In this document: positions 26,536 to 35,165 of the stretch, one piece after another
Numbering within the stretch: position 1 is the stretch's first letter
How the letters are laid out: each line of letters begins with the position of its first letter
From: Fictibacillus marinisediminis
GTDB lineage: Bacteria; Bacillota; Bacilli; Bacillales; Fictibacillaceae
DNA length: 64,000 bases
Reading direction: 5' to 3'
Assembly (NCBI RefSeq): GCF_023149135.1
Contig: NZ_JAIWJX010000004.1
Span: forward strand, 128,526 to 192,525
Translations under genes and position numbers: made by a program
The notes under the pieces: generated by a model
The model's input: only the letters and a program-made list of their open reading frames with translations
Databases searched by the model: none
What the model was told of the DNA's origin: nothing

Positions 26536-26555
26536 CCCACACCTGAAGGAGTGGG
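26536..26555 (+). terminator. CCCAC...GTGGG hairpin after the winged-helix gene
   Basis: CCCAC pairs with GTGGG, followed by CTTTCCCG. A weak hairpin; with the stronger one at 26591 it lies between 26509 and 26648. Confidence 0.35.
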
Positions 26556-26590
26556 CTTTCCCGTTCGGAAAATCTGTAATTTTTGTGGAA

Positions 26591-26626
26591 AACCCCTGCC
26601 AGGCATAACCTAGTAGGGGTTTTTAT
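26591..26626 (+). terminator. Terminator directly before the 26648 gene
   Basis: AACCCCTGC pairs with GTAGGGGTT around AGGCATAACCTA, followed by TTTATTTT. It ends 22 bases before the ATG at 26648. It may end the S1 operon or act as an attenuator for the next gene; no promoter is obvious in between. Confidence 0.7.
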
Positions 26627-26647
26627 TTTCTAAGGAAGCGGTGGACT

Positions 26648-28174
26648 ATGAAAAGAATACTTCTGGCCATTGGTCGAGATGATTTTAATAAGATTGTAAA
26701 GCAGCAGCTGGAATCCCATCAGGATTTTTCTGTTATCGATACGATGGTCTATCATATCAATTTTTTACCACAAATGGTTGAGGAATTTAAACCTGATATC
26801 GTCATTGGCCATGATAGCTTTCTTCCTTCAGAACATTTTGAATCTCTAGAGAGGGAACTAGAATGGTTAAAGACCGTTGAGTTCATTCGACGGAAGTATG
26901 ATGATGAGATACGATTCGTATTCTTCTGTGAAAGAGAAAAGGGAGACCCCTTCTTAAGTGAATTGATTAGTCGGAACGTCCTTGATATTTTTAACGAAAA
27001 TGGAATAGATACGGTTCAATTGATCGACCAGTTGAACGATCGGCCGCGTTATTCTAATGTATCCAGACTGACTATTGAGAATTCGGATTATAAGCAGCTG
27101 ATCAATTCCAGGCTAAAAGATGAAATACCTCAACATGAACACGAAGAGCCTGAGATTTTGGACAGGTCTTCAGCAGAGGTAACTCCAGAAATCGGGGATG
27201 AAATTAACTTTTCCGATGATAAGCCTGAGAAGAAAGAAAAGCCCAAGAAGGTAGTCGTTCAGAAAATTGTTAAGAAAGAAGTCATACAAAAGGTCGTCAA
27301 CAAGAATGTCATTAAGCGAGATATTAAAGTAAACATTACTCCTGAAGTTGAGAAAATCATTGGTGTTCCCGTAACACAAAAATTAATCCTTATTGGAAGC
27401 CCCTATCCTAGGGCCGGCACATCATTTATCGCACACTTACTCGCAAAGGCAATAGGGCAGCGGAATGTAGGAGTAAGTTATATAGAGTCTCCGTATATCT
27501 CTCCTTACACCTATGACCGGTTTCTTGGAATGGATAATGCCAGAAACTATAAGAGCCCATATCATCATAGTGATGAAGAAAACGAATGGATTACAACTAA
27601 AGAATGCCGATGGATCGAAGGGAATAATCACTGGGTAGTAAAACATCCCAGTTATGAAAAAGCCTATTCTGAAGACAAGGTACCTTTAGAAGCAATGATT
27701 CGGTTATTTTACTTGTTGCGATCCACGCCTATTCAAATCCTCGATGTAGGTAGCAAATGGCAGTCTCACGTGATACAGGAACTTGTTAAAATGGCCGACC
27801 ATTTATTCTTTGTGGTGGATCCGGATTTATGTAGAGTAGAAGAAATATACGAAAATCCAATATTTCATCAGATCATAAAAAATGACATTACTACTGTAGT
27901 TGGGAATCACTTTACTCGAAATATCGAAAGAAATGAGGCCATCCAGGAATACTATGGTGAAGTGTGCAGCTTTCCAACTTTTGATTCTGATGATTGCTTT
28001 GAAGCTCAATACAAAGGAAATACACTTTTTGAACAAAGATCTATTCGTAAGTCTATTGAAAGTTATTTAAATCCTTTGATTGAACGTATATTACCAGGTG
28101 AGCTGAATCACCATAAAAAGGGACTACTGAAGAGCTTTTTAAATAAATCTATATCTGTTACAACAAATTATTAA
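26648..28174 (+). CDS. CpaE-like protein with receiver-like N-terminus and degenerate Walker A
   Basis: 508 residues: an N-terminal receiver-like domain (about 1-140, DFNKIVKQQLESH, KPDIVIGHDSF), a charged linker with KEK/VVQKIVKK repeats (about 185-235), and a MinD/CpaE-type P-loop domain. The loop reads GSPYPRAGTSF, with Gly where the catalytic Lys is expected. QILDVGSKW and HLFFVVDPD fit the rest of the fold. This arrangement is typical of CpaE/TadZ. It is one of three such proteins in the window and lies far from the Tad-like operon at 58.7 kb. Confidence 0.6.
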   Translation: MKRILLAIGRDDFNKIVKQQLESHQDFSVIDTMVYHINFLPQMVEEFKPDIVIGHDSFLPSEHFESLERELEWLKTVEFIRRKYDDEIRFVFFCEREKGDPFLSELISRNVLDIFNENGIDTVQLIDQLNDRPRYSNVSRLTIENSDYKQLINSRLKDEIPQHEHEEPEILDRSSAEVTPEIGDEINFSDDKPEKKEKPKKVVVQKIVKKEVIQKVVNKNVIKRDIKVNITPEVEKIIGVPVTQKLILIGSPYPRAGTSFIAHLLAKAIGQRNVGVSYIESPYISPYTYDRFLGMDNARNYKSPYHHSDEENEWITTKECRWIEGNNHWVVKHPSYEKAYSEDKVPLEAMIRLFYLLRSTPIQILDVGSKWQSHVIQELVKMADHLFFVVDPDLCRVEEIYENPIFHQIIKNDITTVVGNHFTRNIERNEAIQEYYGEVCSFPTFDSDDCFEAQYKGNTLFEQRSIRKSIESYLNPLIERILPGELNHHKKGLLKSFLNKSISVTTNY

Positions 28175-28201
28175 AGACCTTCCCTTTTTAGGGAAGGTCT
28201 T
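28174..28201 (+). terminator. Terminator after the CpaE-like gene
   Basis: AAGACCTTCCC pairs perfectly with GGGAAGGTCTT. Confidence 0.85.
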
Positions 28202-28450
28202 AAAATTAGCATTCAATAAGTATAATTTTTACTAAAATTAAATTATGTGTCATTTATTGTATTATTTTACCTTTAAAAAATAACAGAACATTCCCTTAAA
28301 TTTAGGTATAATTGTAAAATGAATAATATTTCCTTTGGGGAAATAGTCACTATTTCAAACTATTTTTTGAGAAAATAACAAAAAAGAAGATTAGACCTCT
28401 CGAACTGAGTTATTTTATTATAAAATACACGGTTTGAAAGGAAGCTTGAG

Positions 28451-28783
28451 ATGTTAGCGACTAGGGAGAAGATGATAAAATTGACTCGAAATAAAGTAGA
28501 ATATTTCTACAAACGAACATTCCAATACTTTACAGAAAGAGAAGTAATGGAAGTTAGATATATAGTGAAACAAACAACAGATGGAAGATTACATCATGAA
28601 AAGCGAAAAGTAATTAAATCAGAAATTAATTATGTTCCACGTTCAAAATTCTCCGAAAAAGATTTTAAATCTTTAGAAGTTGAACCGTTAACTACCCAAT
28701 TCCCTTTATCCCTTGAACAATTAGAAAGAGTAATAGAAAAAGGATCATTATTTGATGAAAGGATCATAAGCATTTTTAAATAA
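28451..28783 (+). CDS. Unknown 110-residue protein
   Basis: Basic, Lys/Glu-rich soluble protein (KRTFQYFTEREVMEVRYIV). AAAGGAAGC precedes the ATG at 28451; a second ATG at codon 8 is a weaker choice. A hairpin with T-run follows the stop (28788-28810). Not recognised. Confidence 0.5.
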   Translation: MLATREKMIKLTRNKVEYFYKRTFQYFTEREVMEVRYIVKQTTDGRLHHEKRKVIKSEINYVPRSKFSEKDFKSLEVEPLTTQFPLSLEQLERVIEKGSLFDERIISIFK

Positions 28784-29075
28784 ATCAGACACTCGTGGCC
28801 TGGTTTTTTTAAATTATTTAAGTCTGCTATCAGCCCACTTATTTTTTATTAATTTGGATAATTTGTAATGGATATCTGTAATGCGATTGCTTACAATGTA
28901 GTATCTGGTGGTAAACACTAATGCCTCCAGCTCAAAAAACTCCTTTTTCGCGCCTGGATCATTATTGACCGAGATACAGAAATCCACGAAAGGATACAGA
29001 GTTGGTCGTGGTAAGAAGATTTACCTTCAAAAAAATGTTATAATAAGGACATGATAAAGAAAGTGAAACGAAAAT

Positions 29076-29612
29076 ATGATAATTGATGCTGTCACCAAAA
29101 GAAGAGTAGATGTATATTTTCGAGAAGTCACCAAAGAAGAAATAAGAGCTAATAAATATAATAAACGCGGCGGCTGGGCTTTTAATTGGTTAACCCCACT
29201 TAAAGATGGTTTTAGAGTATTCGCCCTTATAACAGAAACAGAACCAGAAGTGGCTCAAGGATTAATTGCAATGCGCGCACTGCATGATCCAGACTTCAAT
29301 TGCGTTCATCTTGAAAACATTGAAGCCGCTCCACAAAATAAACGCTTTCTTGGCCCAAAGGGTTTTAACAACGCTCAACGTTATGAGAACGTAGGAAAGT
29401 GTTTGGTTGCTTTTGCCTGCCAGTACAGTTTAGACCAAGGCTTAGAAGGATATGTAGAACTTATAGCGAAGAATTCAGTATTACAATTTTACTCTGATTT
29501 AGGTGGGATTCCTTTCGGGAGAAAAGTAATTTTCGATGAAAGAGGTGCCCTTAGATTGATAAGAAAACATTTTCCAGGAGGTGCTAAGTTATGGCGAAAA
29601 TCCAAGATTTAA
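29076..29612 (+). CDS. GNAT-like acetyltransferase fold protein
   Basis: 178 residues. VHLENIEAAPQNK followed by VGKCLVAFACQYSLDQG and GYVELIAKNSVLQFYSDLGG has the strand, acetyl-CoA loop and helix order of GNAT N-acetyltransferases, though the canonical RxxGxG/A loop is not clear. It overlaps the next small gene by 22 bp. Substrate unknown. Confidence 0.5.
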   Translation: MIIDAVTKRRVDVYFREVTKEEIRANKYNKRGGWAFNWLTPLKDGFRVFALITETEPEVAQGLIAMRALHDPDFNCVHLENIEAAPQNKRFLGPKGFNNAQRYENVGKCLVAFACQYSLDQGLEGYVELIAKNSVLQFYSDLGGIPFGRKVIFDERGALRLIRKHFPGGAKLWRKSKI

Positions 29613-29833
29613 TATTACCGTCTAAGAAAGGGTACACTGTAAAAAAGGTGAGTGACAATATGACTCGTAAAGATTTTGAAAGTGGCTTCCCAGACGGCGT
29701 TTATGGCTGGCCAAGTAAACCTGGAGAACCCAGACTTAAAGTAAAAAAGTTATTAACATACTGTAGGAAACATGGTATTGCCCCAAATGATCTATCTGAA
29801 GAGGATAGAAAACAATTTTACTCTTATGATTGA
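29591..29833 (+). CDS. Small protein, first of a tandem pair
   Basis: 80 residues. The segment ESGFPDGVYGWPSKPGEPRL and following KVKKLLTYCRKHG, DLSEEDRKQF is repeated in the next gene. Start ATG at 29591 lies within the GNAT-like gene (GGAGGTGCTAAGTT before it). Unknown function; GNAT-coupled small genes are sometimes toxin partners, but no toxin signature is visible. Confidence 0.5.
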   Translation: MAKIQDLILPSKKGYTVKKVSDNMTRKDFESGFPDGVYGWPSKPGEPRLKVKKLLTYCRKHGIAPNDLSEEDRKQFYSYD

Positions 29834-30113
29834 TTTGTATGATCAAATTCATAAATTTGAGAAATGTTTTCCAAACTGCGTTTATACACTTCTAACAGAT
29901 CTTAAAAAGCCGCGCTTGAAAGTCAGAGCATTAGCGGAATACTGCATGAAATATGGTAAAGAGCCAGAAAAGCTTACAGAAAAAGAACGACAACAATTTA
30001 TGATTATTAAATTTAACCGCGGTAGGGAAACCTGCCGCTTTTTATTATGTCTAAAAGGAGAGATTGAACGGCCAACATTTAATGAACAACTATGGAGCTA
30101 CCTATTGTTATGA
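29826..30113 (+). CDS. Small protein, second of a tandem pair, probably altered C-terminus
   Basis: From ATG 29826 (overlapping the previous stop). KFEKCFPNCVYTLLTDLKKP, KVRALAEYCMKYG and EKLTEKERQQF mirror the preceding gene. After QQF the frame runs over a terminator hairpin (30019-30043) for another ~40 codons, so the original stop seems to have been lost and the last part is not native. Confidence 0.45.
   Translation: MIDLYDQIHKFEKCFPNCVYTLLTDLKKPRLKVRALAEYCMKYGKEPEKLTEKERQQFMIIKFNRGRETCRFLLCLKGEIERPTFNEQLWSYLLL
30019..30043 (+). terminator. Terminator inside the second tandem gene frame
   Basis: GCGGTAGG pairs with CCTGCCGC across GAAA-type loop, then TTTTTATT. It marks the likely true end of the 29076-30000 operon. 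Confidence 0.75.
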
Positions 30114-30284
30114 GAATAAGTTTTATCAGTTTTTTTGACCATTTTCCTGGTTGTGTTAGTGAATATTTGGCAGGAAGAATACAAACTCATGGATTTGAAT
30201 GATGAGCCGTAAAACTCAAAATGAAACTAAAACGCCTTAAAGTCTATACCGATATAATTAATACACCAAACATTTATCTAAAAA

Positions 30285-30317
30285 AGAAGGCTATTTTCGC
30301 ATAGCCTTCTTTTTTTG
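30285..30317 (+). terminator. Strong intrinsic terminator
   Basis: AGAAGGCTAT pairs with ATAGCCTTCT and is followed by seven T. The region 30114-30284 before it holds no gene I can support. Confidence 0.8.
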
Positions 30318-30443
30318 TTTAAATTTTAATCTTAATTCTGGAAGGTTTGGTAATGGTCAGTTTTAAAAACAAATTGTTGAAACAAAATACCAATAATGGT
30401 ATATTTATCATATAGTTTTTTCCATTAAATCTTTATTATTTTG

Positions 30444-30556
30444 CCTCACTTTGTTGAGAGCTGGTTACGTAGAATCTATAGCAATCTTTTGGATTGATTT
30501 TTATACACACGTTTTACGTGTGTATTTAAAAACACTCTGAGAGGTTGCTTTTTTGC
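30444..30556 (+). ncRNA. Structured element E1
   Basis: First of three related elements (also 31982-32080 and 39726-39820). Order: small hairpin (CTCA/TGAG), GGTTA, then a long bulged hairpin with outer arms AGCAATCTTTT/GAGAGGTTGCT, inner arms ending in TACACACG/CGTGTGTA, and a T-run followed by GCG. It lies 35 bp before the gene at 30591. Either a leader RNA with terminator or a single-stranded-DNA folding element. Confidence 0.5.
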
Positions 30557-30590
30557 GTTTTCTGCAAAATTACTTTTAAGGGGAGATTTC

Positions 30591-30869
30591 ATGTTTAAGA
30601 AAATGATCAATCGAAGAAAGTTTGTAGATGCTCGTGATATCAAAACGGGGAAGGTTTATCAATTTGATTGTAGAACCTCAGACTATGTTAGAGCGTTTAG
30701 GGAAGCTTATACTTTCGTTAAATCATTAGAGAAAGAGCTTGATACTACATTGGTATGGAGATTTAAAGGTGAAGAGCTATATCGCTTCGGAGCAGATGCT
30801 TATATACCTGTAACTCTAACCATGAAGCTCAGAAGCTTTTTTAATGATTTATTTGAATTAGGAGCTTAA
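30591..30869 (+). CDS. Unknown 92-residue protein
   Basis: Soluble protein with KVYQFDCRTSDYVRAFREAY and LVWRFKGEELYRFGADAYIP. AAGGGGAGATTTC precedes the ATG. It follows element E1 and precedes the RadC gene. Not recognised. Confidence 0.5.
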   Translation: MFKKMINRRKFVDARDIKTGKVYQFDCRTSDYVRAFREAYTFVKSLEKELDTTLVWRFKGEELYRFGADAYIPVTLTMKLRSFFNDLFELGA

Positions 30870-30907
30870 TTTTATCATTCACAACTGATTAGAGAGTGAG
30901 CCATTAT

Positions 30908-30945
30908 TTTGGGATAACCCCGAAGTAATGGCTTTTTTTATTTTA
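30908..30945 (+). terminator. Terminator directly before the radC-like gene
   Basis: AGCCATTATTTTGGG pairs with CCCCGAAGTAATGGCT and is followed by seven T, ending about 18 bases before the RadC start. It may end the 30591 gene or attenuate the RadC gene. Confidence 0.7.
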
Positions 30946-30963
30946 GAGATGAGGAGAGTTCAA

Positions 30964-31608
30964 ATGAAAAGTCAATATCTTGTAGCTAAAGAATCACTTG
31001 CTGTTTACGGTGCAGATCAGATAGATCTTCAGGCACTGCTATCAAACATTTTAGGGCCGAAAACTCCTGCGGAAACAACAGGTTTTCTTTCTGCTTTAGG
31101 AATCCGTAGATTAGTTGAATTAAGTGAGACAGAATTATCAAATGTTCCTGGCTTATCAAAATCAAATTGTATCAAGCTGAAAGCAGCTTTTGGTTTGTTC
31201 CAAAAATTAAGCAAGTCTTTACCAGAGAAGAGAATTGCTATTAAAAGTCCAGAAGATGCTGCGGATTGCATTATGGAGGAATTACGTTATGAAAAACAGG
31301 AGCGATTTCTCGCACTTTATTTAAATACGAGAAATGAAATCATTCGGAAACGTATAATCTTTGTTGGTACGCTTAACTCCAGCGTTGTACATCCAAGAGA
31401 AGTATTTAAAGAAGGCATCAATTCCAATGCAGCTTCAGTTATTGTTGCTCATAATCATCCTTCAGGTAATCCACAACCTTCTAGAGAGGATATTGATGTA
31501 ACAAAGCGTTTAAAAGAAGTCAGTTCTGTTATTGGGATTGATTTGTTGGACCATATTATCATCGGAGATGGAAAGTATATCAGTCTAAAAGAAAAGGGAT
31601 ATATTTAA
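30964..31608 (+). CDS. RadC-family JAB/MPN protein
   Basis: 214 residues from the ATG at 30964 (GAGGAGAGTTCAA). N-terminal helix-hairpin-helix part (LSNVPGLSKSNCIKLKAAFG) then the JAB1/MPN-type metal site AHNHPSGNPQPSREDID, the RadC signature. RadC-like proteins are common on mobile elements; their exact activity is unsettled. The preceding intrinsic terminator ends close to its ribosome site. Confidence 0.88.
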   Translation: MKSQYLVAKESLAVYGADQIDLQALLSNILGPKTPAETTGFLSALGIRRLVELSETELSNVPGLSKSNCIKLKAAFGLFQKLSKSLPEKRIAIKSPEDAADCIMEELRYEKQERFLALYLNTRNEIIRKRIIFVGTLNSSVVHPREVFKEGINSNAASVIVAHNHPSGNPQPSREDIDVTKRLKEVSSVIGIDLLDHIIIGDGKYISLKEKGYI

Positions 31609-31981
31609 GGAGAAAATGATTTAATCAACTTACTTTTTAACTTACGATTTAGTTGAACTCCATCATTGAACAACATTTGATTAAATAAAAATAGCCCAGG
31701 CTCTGTACCCTGGGCAGTGGTTCGTTTGAAGAATTATAACATTAAAAGTGGCAAAGGCAAAGTGATGATGGTTATTGGCGGATATTTAGCCGAGCTTATT
31801 ATAAAAAATAATAACTGATTTAGGTATAATCAGATGAAAAACAATGATTAAATAGTGGCGACAAAGCGGCTTATATCTCTTCTTTATTCAAAGATATTCA
31901 CTTTCTTTAAATCCATCTTTACAAATTTATACAATGATTTTATACTATACGTATACCTCTTTACTGTTTACCTTTTTGTTT
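31609..31981. other. Gene-poor spacer upstream of element E2
   Basis: About 370 bp. It contains a GCCCAGG/CCTGGGC hairpin (31694-31715) with a T-run on the minus strand. A short frame (MMVIGGYLAELIIK) near 31769 has no good start site and may be a remnant. Nothing else is supported. Confidence 0.35.
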
Positions 31982-32080
31982 TGCTATTCTATTTGAAATA
32001 GCAGGTTAATAATCAATCTACGGTCTCTGGGACTGACGTTTACACTACAAGTGTGTAAAAATCAGCTCAGAGGCCTTTTT
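31982..32080 (+). ncRNA. Structured element E2
   Basis: Second copy of the element family: hairpin TGCTATT/AATAGCA, GGTTA, outer arms GGTCTCTG/CAGAGGCC, inner CTGA...TTTACAC pairing with GTGTGTAAA...TCAG, then five T and GCG. It lies about 120 bp before the ArdC-type gene. Confidence 0.55.
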
Positions 32081-32198
32081 GCGTTTCTGGCAGCTATTCA
32101 ACAAACGAATAGGCGTTTTCCAAAACTAGTATAATCGGTGCTTTCGCTCCCTTATACTCGTTTTTTATATAAATACAATGATTATTGGAGGGTTTAAA

Positions 32199-33092
32199 AT
32201 GGATAAAAGTATGCCTAAGAGGAACTGGAAGAAAAGCTGCCCAACCATTGAAGAAAAATTGAAGCAGCTACAGCAGACATTAGAAGATGGCGTGAAGAAC
32301 TTTTCTTATTCTCCAGAACATTTCAAGGCTATTCTGGAAATGAAAGCACTTATGCCAAGCTATTCATTTAAAAACATGCTTGTTGCAAAAGCACAGCTTC
32401 CTCATGCTTCCTTTTTGGCATCTTATTCGCGATGGCAAGAACTTGGAAGGAATGTAGTAAAAGGTGAGAAAGCCATCCGCATTTTCAAACCAATCTTTGG
32501 ATCAAATAAGAACAAAGATCCAAAAGAAGATGTCTTGGAGTCTGATGAAGAAATCAAATTGGTTGGTTTTTGTCCAATACCGGTGTTCGATTTTAGTCAA
32601 ACCGAAGGTGAATCGTTACCGATTGATCAGATAAAGATTGAATTGGTCGGAGATTGTAGCGAGGCTCGTGAAATTATTGAAATGGTGCATGAAGTAGCAG
32701 ATTGTCCAATTTCTTATGGTAATACGGGATCTGCGAACGGTTATTATATGCCAGGCACTCATGAAATCGTTGTGAGTGACAAAGTTTCGATAAATCAACG
32801 AGCCAAAACTTTAGTTCACGAATATGTCCATTCGCAGGTGCATCGATTAGGAAACATGAGCACTTCTAAAGAACGGGAGGTTGTAGCAGAAGGAACAGCC
32901 TTCATTGTTTGTTCATTCTTCGGATTGGACACCAGCTCTTACAGCTTTGAATATGTAAAGGGTTGGAGCCAAGGAGACGGAGACGCGCTATTGAACTATG
33001 GGTCTCAAATCTTCGATATCACAAAAACAATCATTGAGCGGTTTCGGGAACGAGACGGGAGTAAAGATAACGAACTGCTAATGGCGGTTTAA
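32199..33092 (+). CDS. ArdC-type antirestriction protein
   Basis: 297 residues. The N-terminal ssDNA-binding-like domain (FKNMLVAKAQLPHASFLASY, SRWQELGRNVVKGEKAIRIF) and the C-terminal metallopeptidase-like domain with HEYVHS as HExxH (residues about 208-212) plus a downstream Glu (EREVVAEGTAF) match ArdC. Such proteins protect incoming single-stranded plasmid DNA from restriction. TTGGAGGGTTTAAA before ATG 32199 sets the start. It follows element E2. Confidence 0.85.
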   Translation: MDKSMPKRNWKKSCPTIEEKLKQLQQTLEDGVKNFSYSPEHFKAILEMKALMPSYSFKNMLVAKAQLPHASFLASYSRWQELGRNVVKGEKAIRIFKPIFGSNKNKDPKEDVLESDEEIKLVGFCPIPVFDFSQTEGESLPIDQIKIELVGDCSEAREIIEMVHEVADCPISYGNTGSANGYYMPGTHEIVVSDKVSINQRAKTLVHEYVHSQVHRLGNMSTSKEREVVAEGTAFIVCSFFGLDTSSYSFEYVKGWSQGDGDALLNYGSQIFDITKTIIERFRERDGSKDNELLMAV

Positions 33093-33115
33093 TTAACTTT
33101 ATAGGGGGATAAAAA

Positions 33116-34069
33116 GTGAACATATTGCTGATGGTCTTAGGATCCATCTTTATGGTCTTGTATATCATAATTGATTGGTATTCCTTTGATAAAGGTCTGA
33201 TCCATTTAAATACACAATATACAGCTGAAGAGCAGCCTGACGATGGGCTTCTCTATCAAGCTACATATGACGAGTTTGGTAAGGCTGATTTTTCTAAGTG
33301 GATTGAGGAGAATTGTGAGGTTTCTGAAAAAACAAACACAACGTTCCAAGAACCTCAAACGAATTTTCAAAGTTCTAGTGCTGTGACTTCCTTAATTGCG
33401 GGTTCACCACAAAAAGACTTACTCGCAGAGCTTGAAAAGGAGTTAGAGAAGACTGAAATGGACAAAGGAGAAATCCTTCGTAATCGGCTTACTGGATTAG
33501 CTGAATGCGGTGATGATTTGGAAGCTATCATTCAAACTCAATATCAGCTATATGAGGTTGAAGGAAAATATAAAAGCATGGATGATTTAAAAGGGCAATT
33601 TCCTGAGTATTTTACGCCCGCTATCCCTTCTCCAGTAGTATTGGATGAAGATGTTCCACCTGTAATTACTGAATGTATTCCGGAACATTCTTTTGCGGAA
33701 GAAGGATCTATGCAGCTTAAGCAGCTGAATCCCAGCGATTATATCCTTAATATCAATTCAGAAGAAGACACAAGCTTACTAGATATTGATCTTCCTGTTT
33801 GTCATCAGCATCGTTCAACAGCTCAGATTGCTCAAAATTTAGAGGGTACTCAAGTCTGGTATGGCCGTGTAATCGGCATTCAAGAACGCTTTATCCATTT
33901 CAGAGATTTGTCAAAAAGAAAATGGCTGAAAGTAGGGAAAAGAGCCAGGTTTTTATCTAATGGAGACCTGCTGCTCGTTCACGTTAATCGAAAAGGTAAT
34001 TTAGTTTCCGTTGTAAAAATAGTGAGAGTAGAGGAAGCAGCAGCTAATTCTATGCAAATGATTGGTTAG
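33116..34069 (+). CDS. Unknown membrane-anchored protein
   Basis: 317 residues, GTG start after AGGGGGATAAAAA. One N-terminal membrane segment (ILLMVLGSIFMVLYIIIDW), a long acidic middle, and a C-terminal beta domain (VWYGRVIGIQERFIHFRDL, RKGNLVSVVKIVRVE) that looks OB/S1-like. It is 23 bp behind the ArdC-type gene and probably in its operon. Not recognised. Confidence 0.5.
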   Translation: MNILLMVLGSIFMVLYIIIDWYSFDKGLIHLNTQYTAEEQPDDGLLYQATYDEFGKADFSKWIEENCEVSEKTNTTFQEPQTNFQSSSAVTSLIAGSPQKDLLAELEKELEKTEMDKGEILRNRLTGLAECGDDLEAIIQTQYQLYEVEGKYKSMDDLKGQFPEYFTPAIPSPVVLDEDVPPVITECIPEHSFAEEGSMQLKQLNPSDYILNINSEEDTSLLDIDLPVCHQHRSTAQIAQNLEGTQVWYGRVIGIQERFIHFRDLSKRKWLKVGKRARFLSNGDLLLVHVNRKGNLVSVVKIVRVEEAAANSMQMIG

Positions 34070-34279
34070 TCAACTGCGGGACAAATTGATTTTGTCCTTC
34101 CTCTAGATTTACATCATATTGGTTGAATCTAGAGGGTGGATAATATTTCACCGCTTTTATAAGGAGGTGCTTAAGGATATTAAATTACTATTGTTTATTT
34201 ACACTTTATTGCTTTTTATGATAAAAAATGACAAAATTCGAATAATTTAGTAGAAAAGGACTGCGACTTTATTATTATT

Positions 34280-34312
34280 TTTGGTATAATGTAACTGTAT
34301 AGTTAAATATTG
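34280..34312 (+). promoter_or_regulatory. Promoter and start motif of the riboswitch operon
   Basis: Extended -10 TGGTATAAT (34282-34290). About 10 bases later TAGTTAAATATTG (34300-34312), a 13-base match to the leader at 58613-58625. The transcript should start near 34297, just before the riboswitch. The stretch 34070-34279 has no gene I can support. Confidence 0.7.
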
Positions 34313-34405
34313 TGATTTTGAACCGAAAAGGCAAACTTGGGGAAATCCAAGGACGCAAAGCCAAGGGGCTTCATCCATGATGGAAAAGCTAGCCGGTTAC
34401 CGAAA
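34313..34405 (+). ncRNA. Cyclic di-GMP-I riboswitch (GEMM)
   Basis: The conserved core is present in order: GGCAAAC, a short hairpin TTGGGGAAATCCAA with GAAA-type loop, GGACGCAAAGCC, a second hairpin arm (AAGGGGCTT...), and GCTAGCCGGTTACCG. These match the class I c-di-GMP aptamer, including the invariant GACGCAAAGCC and the receptor for the GNRA loop. A terminator follows at 34422, so control is probably at transcription termination. It governs the genes at 34482 and 35166. Confidence 0.93.
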
Positions 34406-34421
34406 CCAGAAGTCTGTCGTG

Positions 34422-34455
34422 GATACTGTTTTCAAACGGTATCTTTTTGTATTTA
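34422..34455 (+). terminator. Riboswitch expression platform terminator
   Basis: GATACTGT pairs with ACGGTATC around TTTCAA, followed by TTTTTGTATTTATTTTT. It ends 25 bases before the ATG at 34482. Whether c-di-GMP turns expression on or off cannot be decided by eye. Confidence 0.85.
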
Positions 34456-34481
34456 TTTTTATAAAGAAAGATGGGGTACGC

Positions 34482-35165
34482 ATGGGGAATTTGGATAAAA
34501 GCTTTGAACAACTTAAAAAAGAAATTAGAAAGGATGGCACAGCCATCAAAAAGTTTAAATTTGAGTATATATCCGGTGAATCTCCTTTTATAAGCTTTAA
34601 AGGAATTCAACACATGCAAATGAGCAATACATATTTTGAAACTTTAGAAGAACATATGGAATATGCGTACTACCAATGGTTACAAAAGTTCACCGATCGT
34701 TTTGAAGCCTTTACTATTAGTGCAGACGTAAATGATGAAGGTGAAATAGAACACGAGGATTTAGAAGTTGAGATAGGAATTAATATTCCCTCTAAAATGC
34801 AAAAGAACTGGGTTAGCTTTTTGGATCGTCCATTAAGAAAGTTAATGGTCCTCTCTCAAAATATTACAGGATTACAATTCGTATATCGGAACTACAGAAT
34901 GATTCAAGTTATATTCAAAATTAAGGTGGGCAGCACTAAGCTTCGAAAATGGGGCACAGATCAAAAATTTAATCAAACTGTTTATTCTCATTGGGTTGCA
35001 AGTTTAAGTGATTTTATGGAAAACAATGATCTCAAAAATTCTCTCGACACGCATAATAAATACTTTTCTGTTTCATTCTACTGCCCAGTCCTGCAAGGGA
35101 AATTAGCTCAAGAGCTAATGGAAATGGAAGTAAGACACCGTTTTTCGGAGGCTTGGGGAAATTAA
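34482..35165 (+). CDS. c-di-GMP-controlled protein of unknown function
   Basis: 227 residues from ATG 34482 (AAGATGGGG site); an ATG at 34377 lies inside the riboswitch and is rejected. Soluble, mixed charge (KFKFEYISGESPFISFKGIQ, RNYRMIQVIFKIKVG). No family recognised. It lies directly behind the riboswitch terminator, and the following membrane protein gene starts at the next base after its stop, so the two form one operon. Confidence 0.6.
   Translation: MGNLDKSFEQLKKEIRKDGTAIKKFKFEYISGESPFISFKGIQHMQMSNTYFETLEEHMEYAYYQWLQKFTDRFEAFTISADVNDEGEIEHEDLEVEIGINIPSKMQKNWVSFLDRPLRKLMVLSQNITGLQFVYRNYRMIQVIFKIKVGSTKLRKWGTDQKFNQTVYSHWVASLSDFMENNDLKNSLDTHNKYFSVSFYCPVLQGKLAQELMEMEVRHRFSEAWGN

Noticed and set aside
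34377..34481. Upstream ATG for the riboswitch-controlled gene
   Set aside because: It lies within the c-di-GMP aptamer and terminator; ATG 34482 has the better context.
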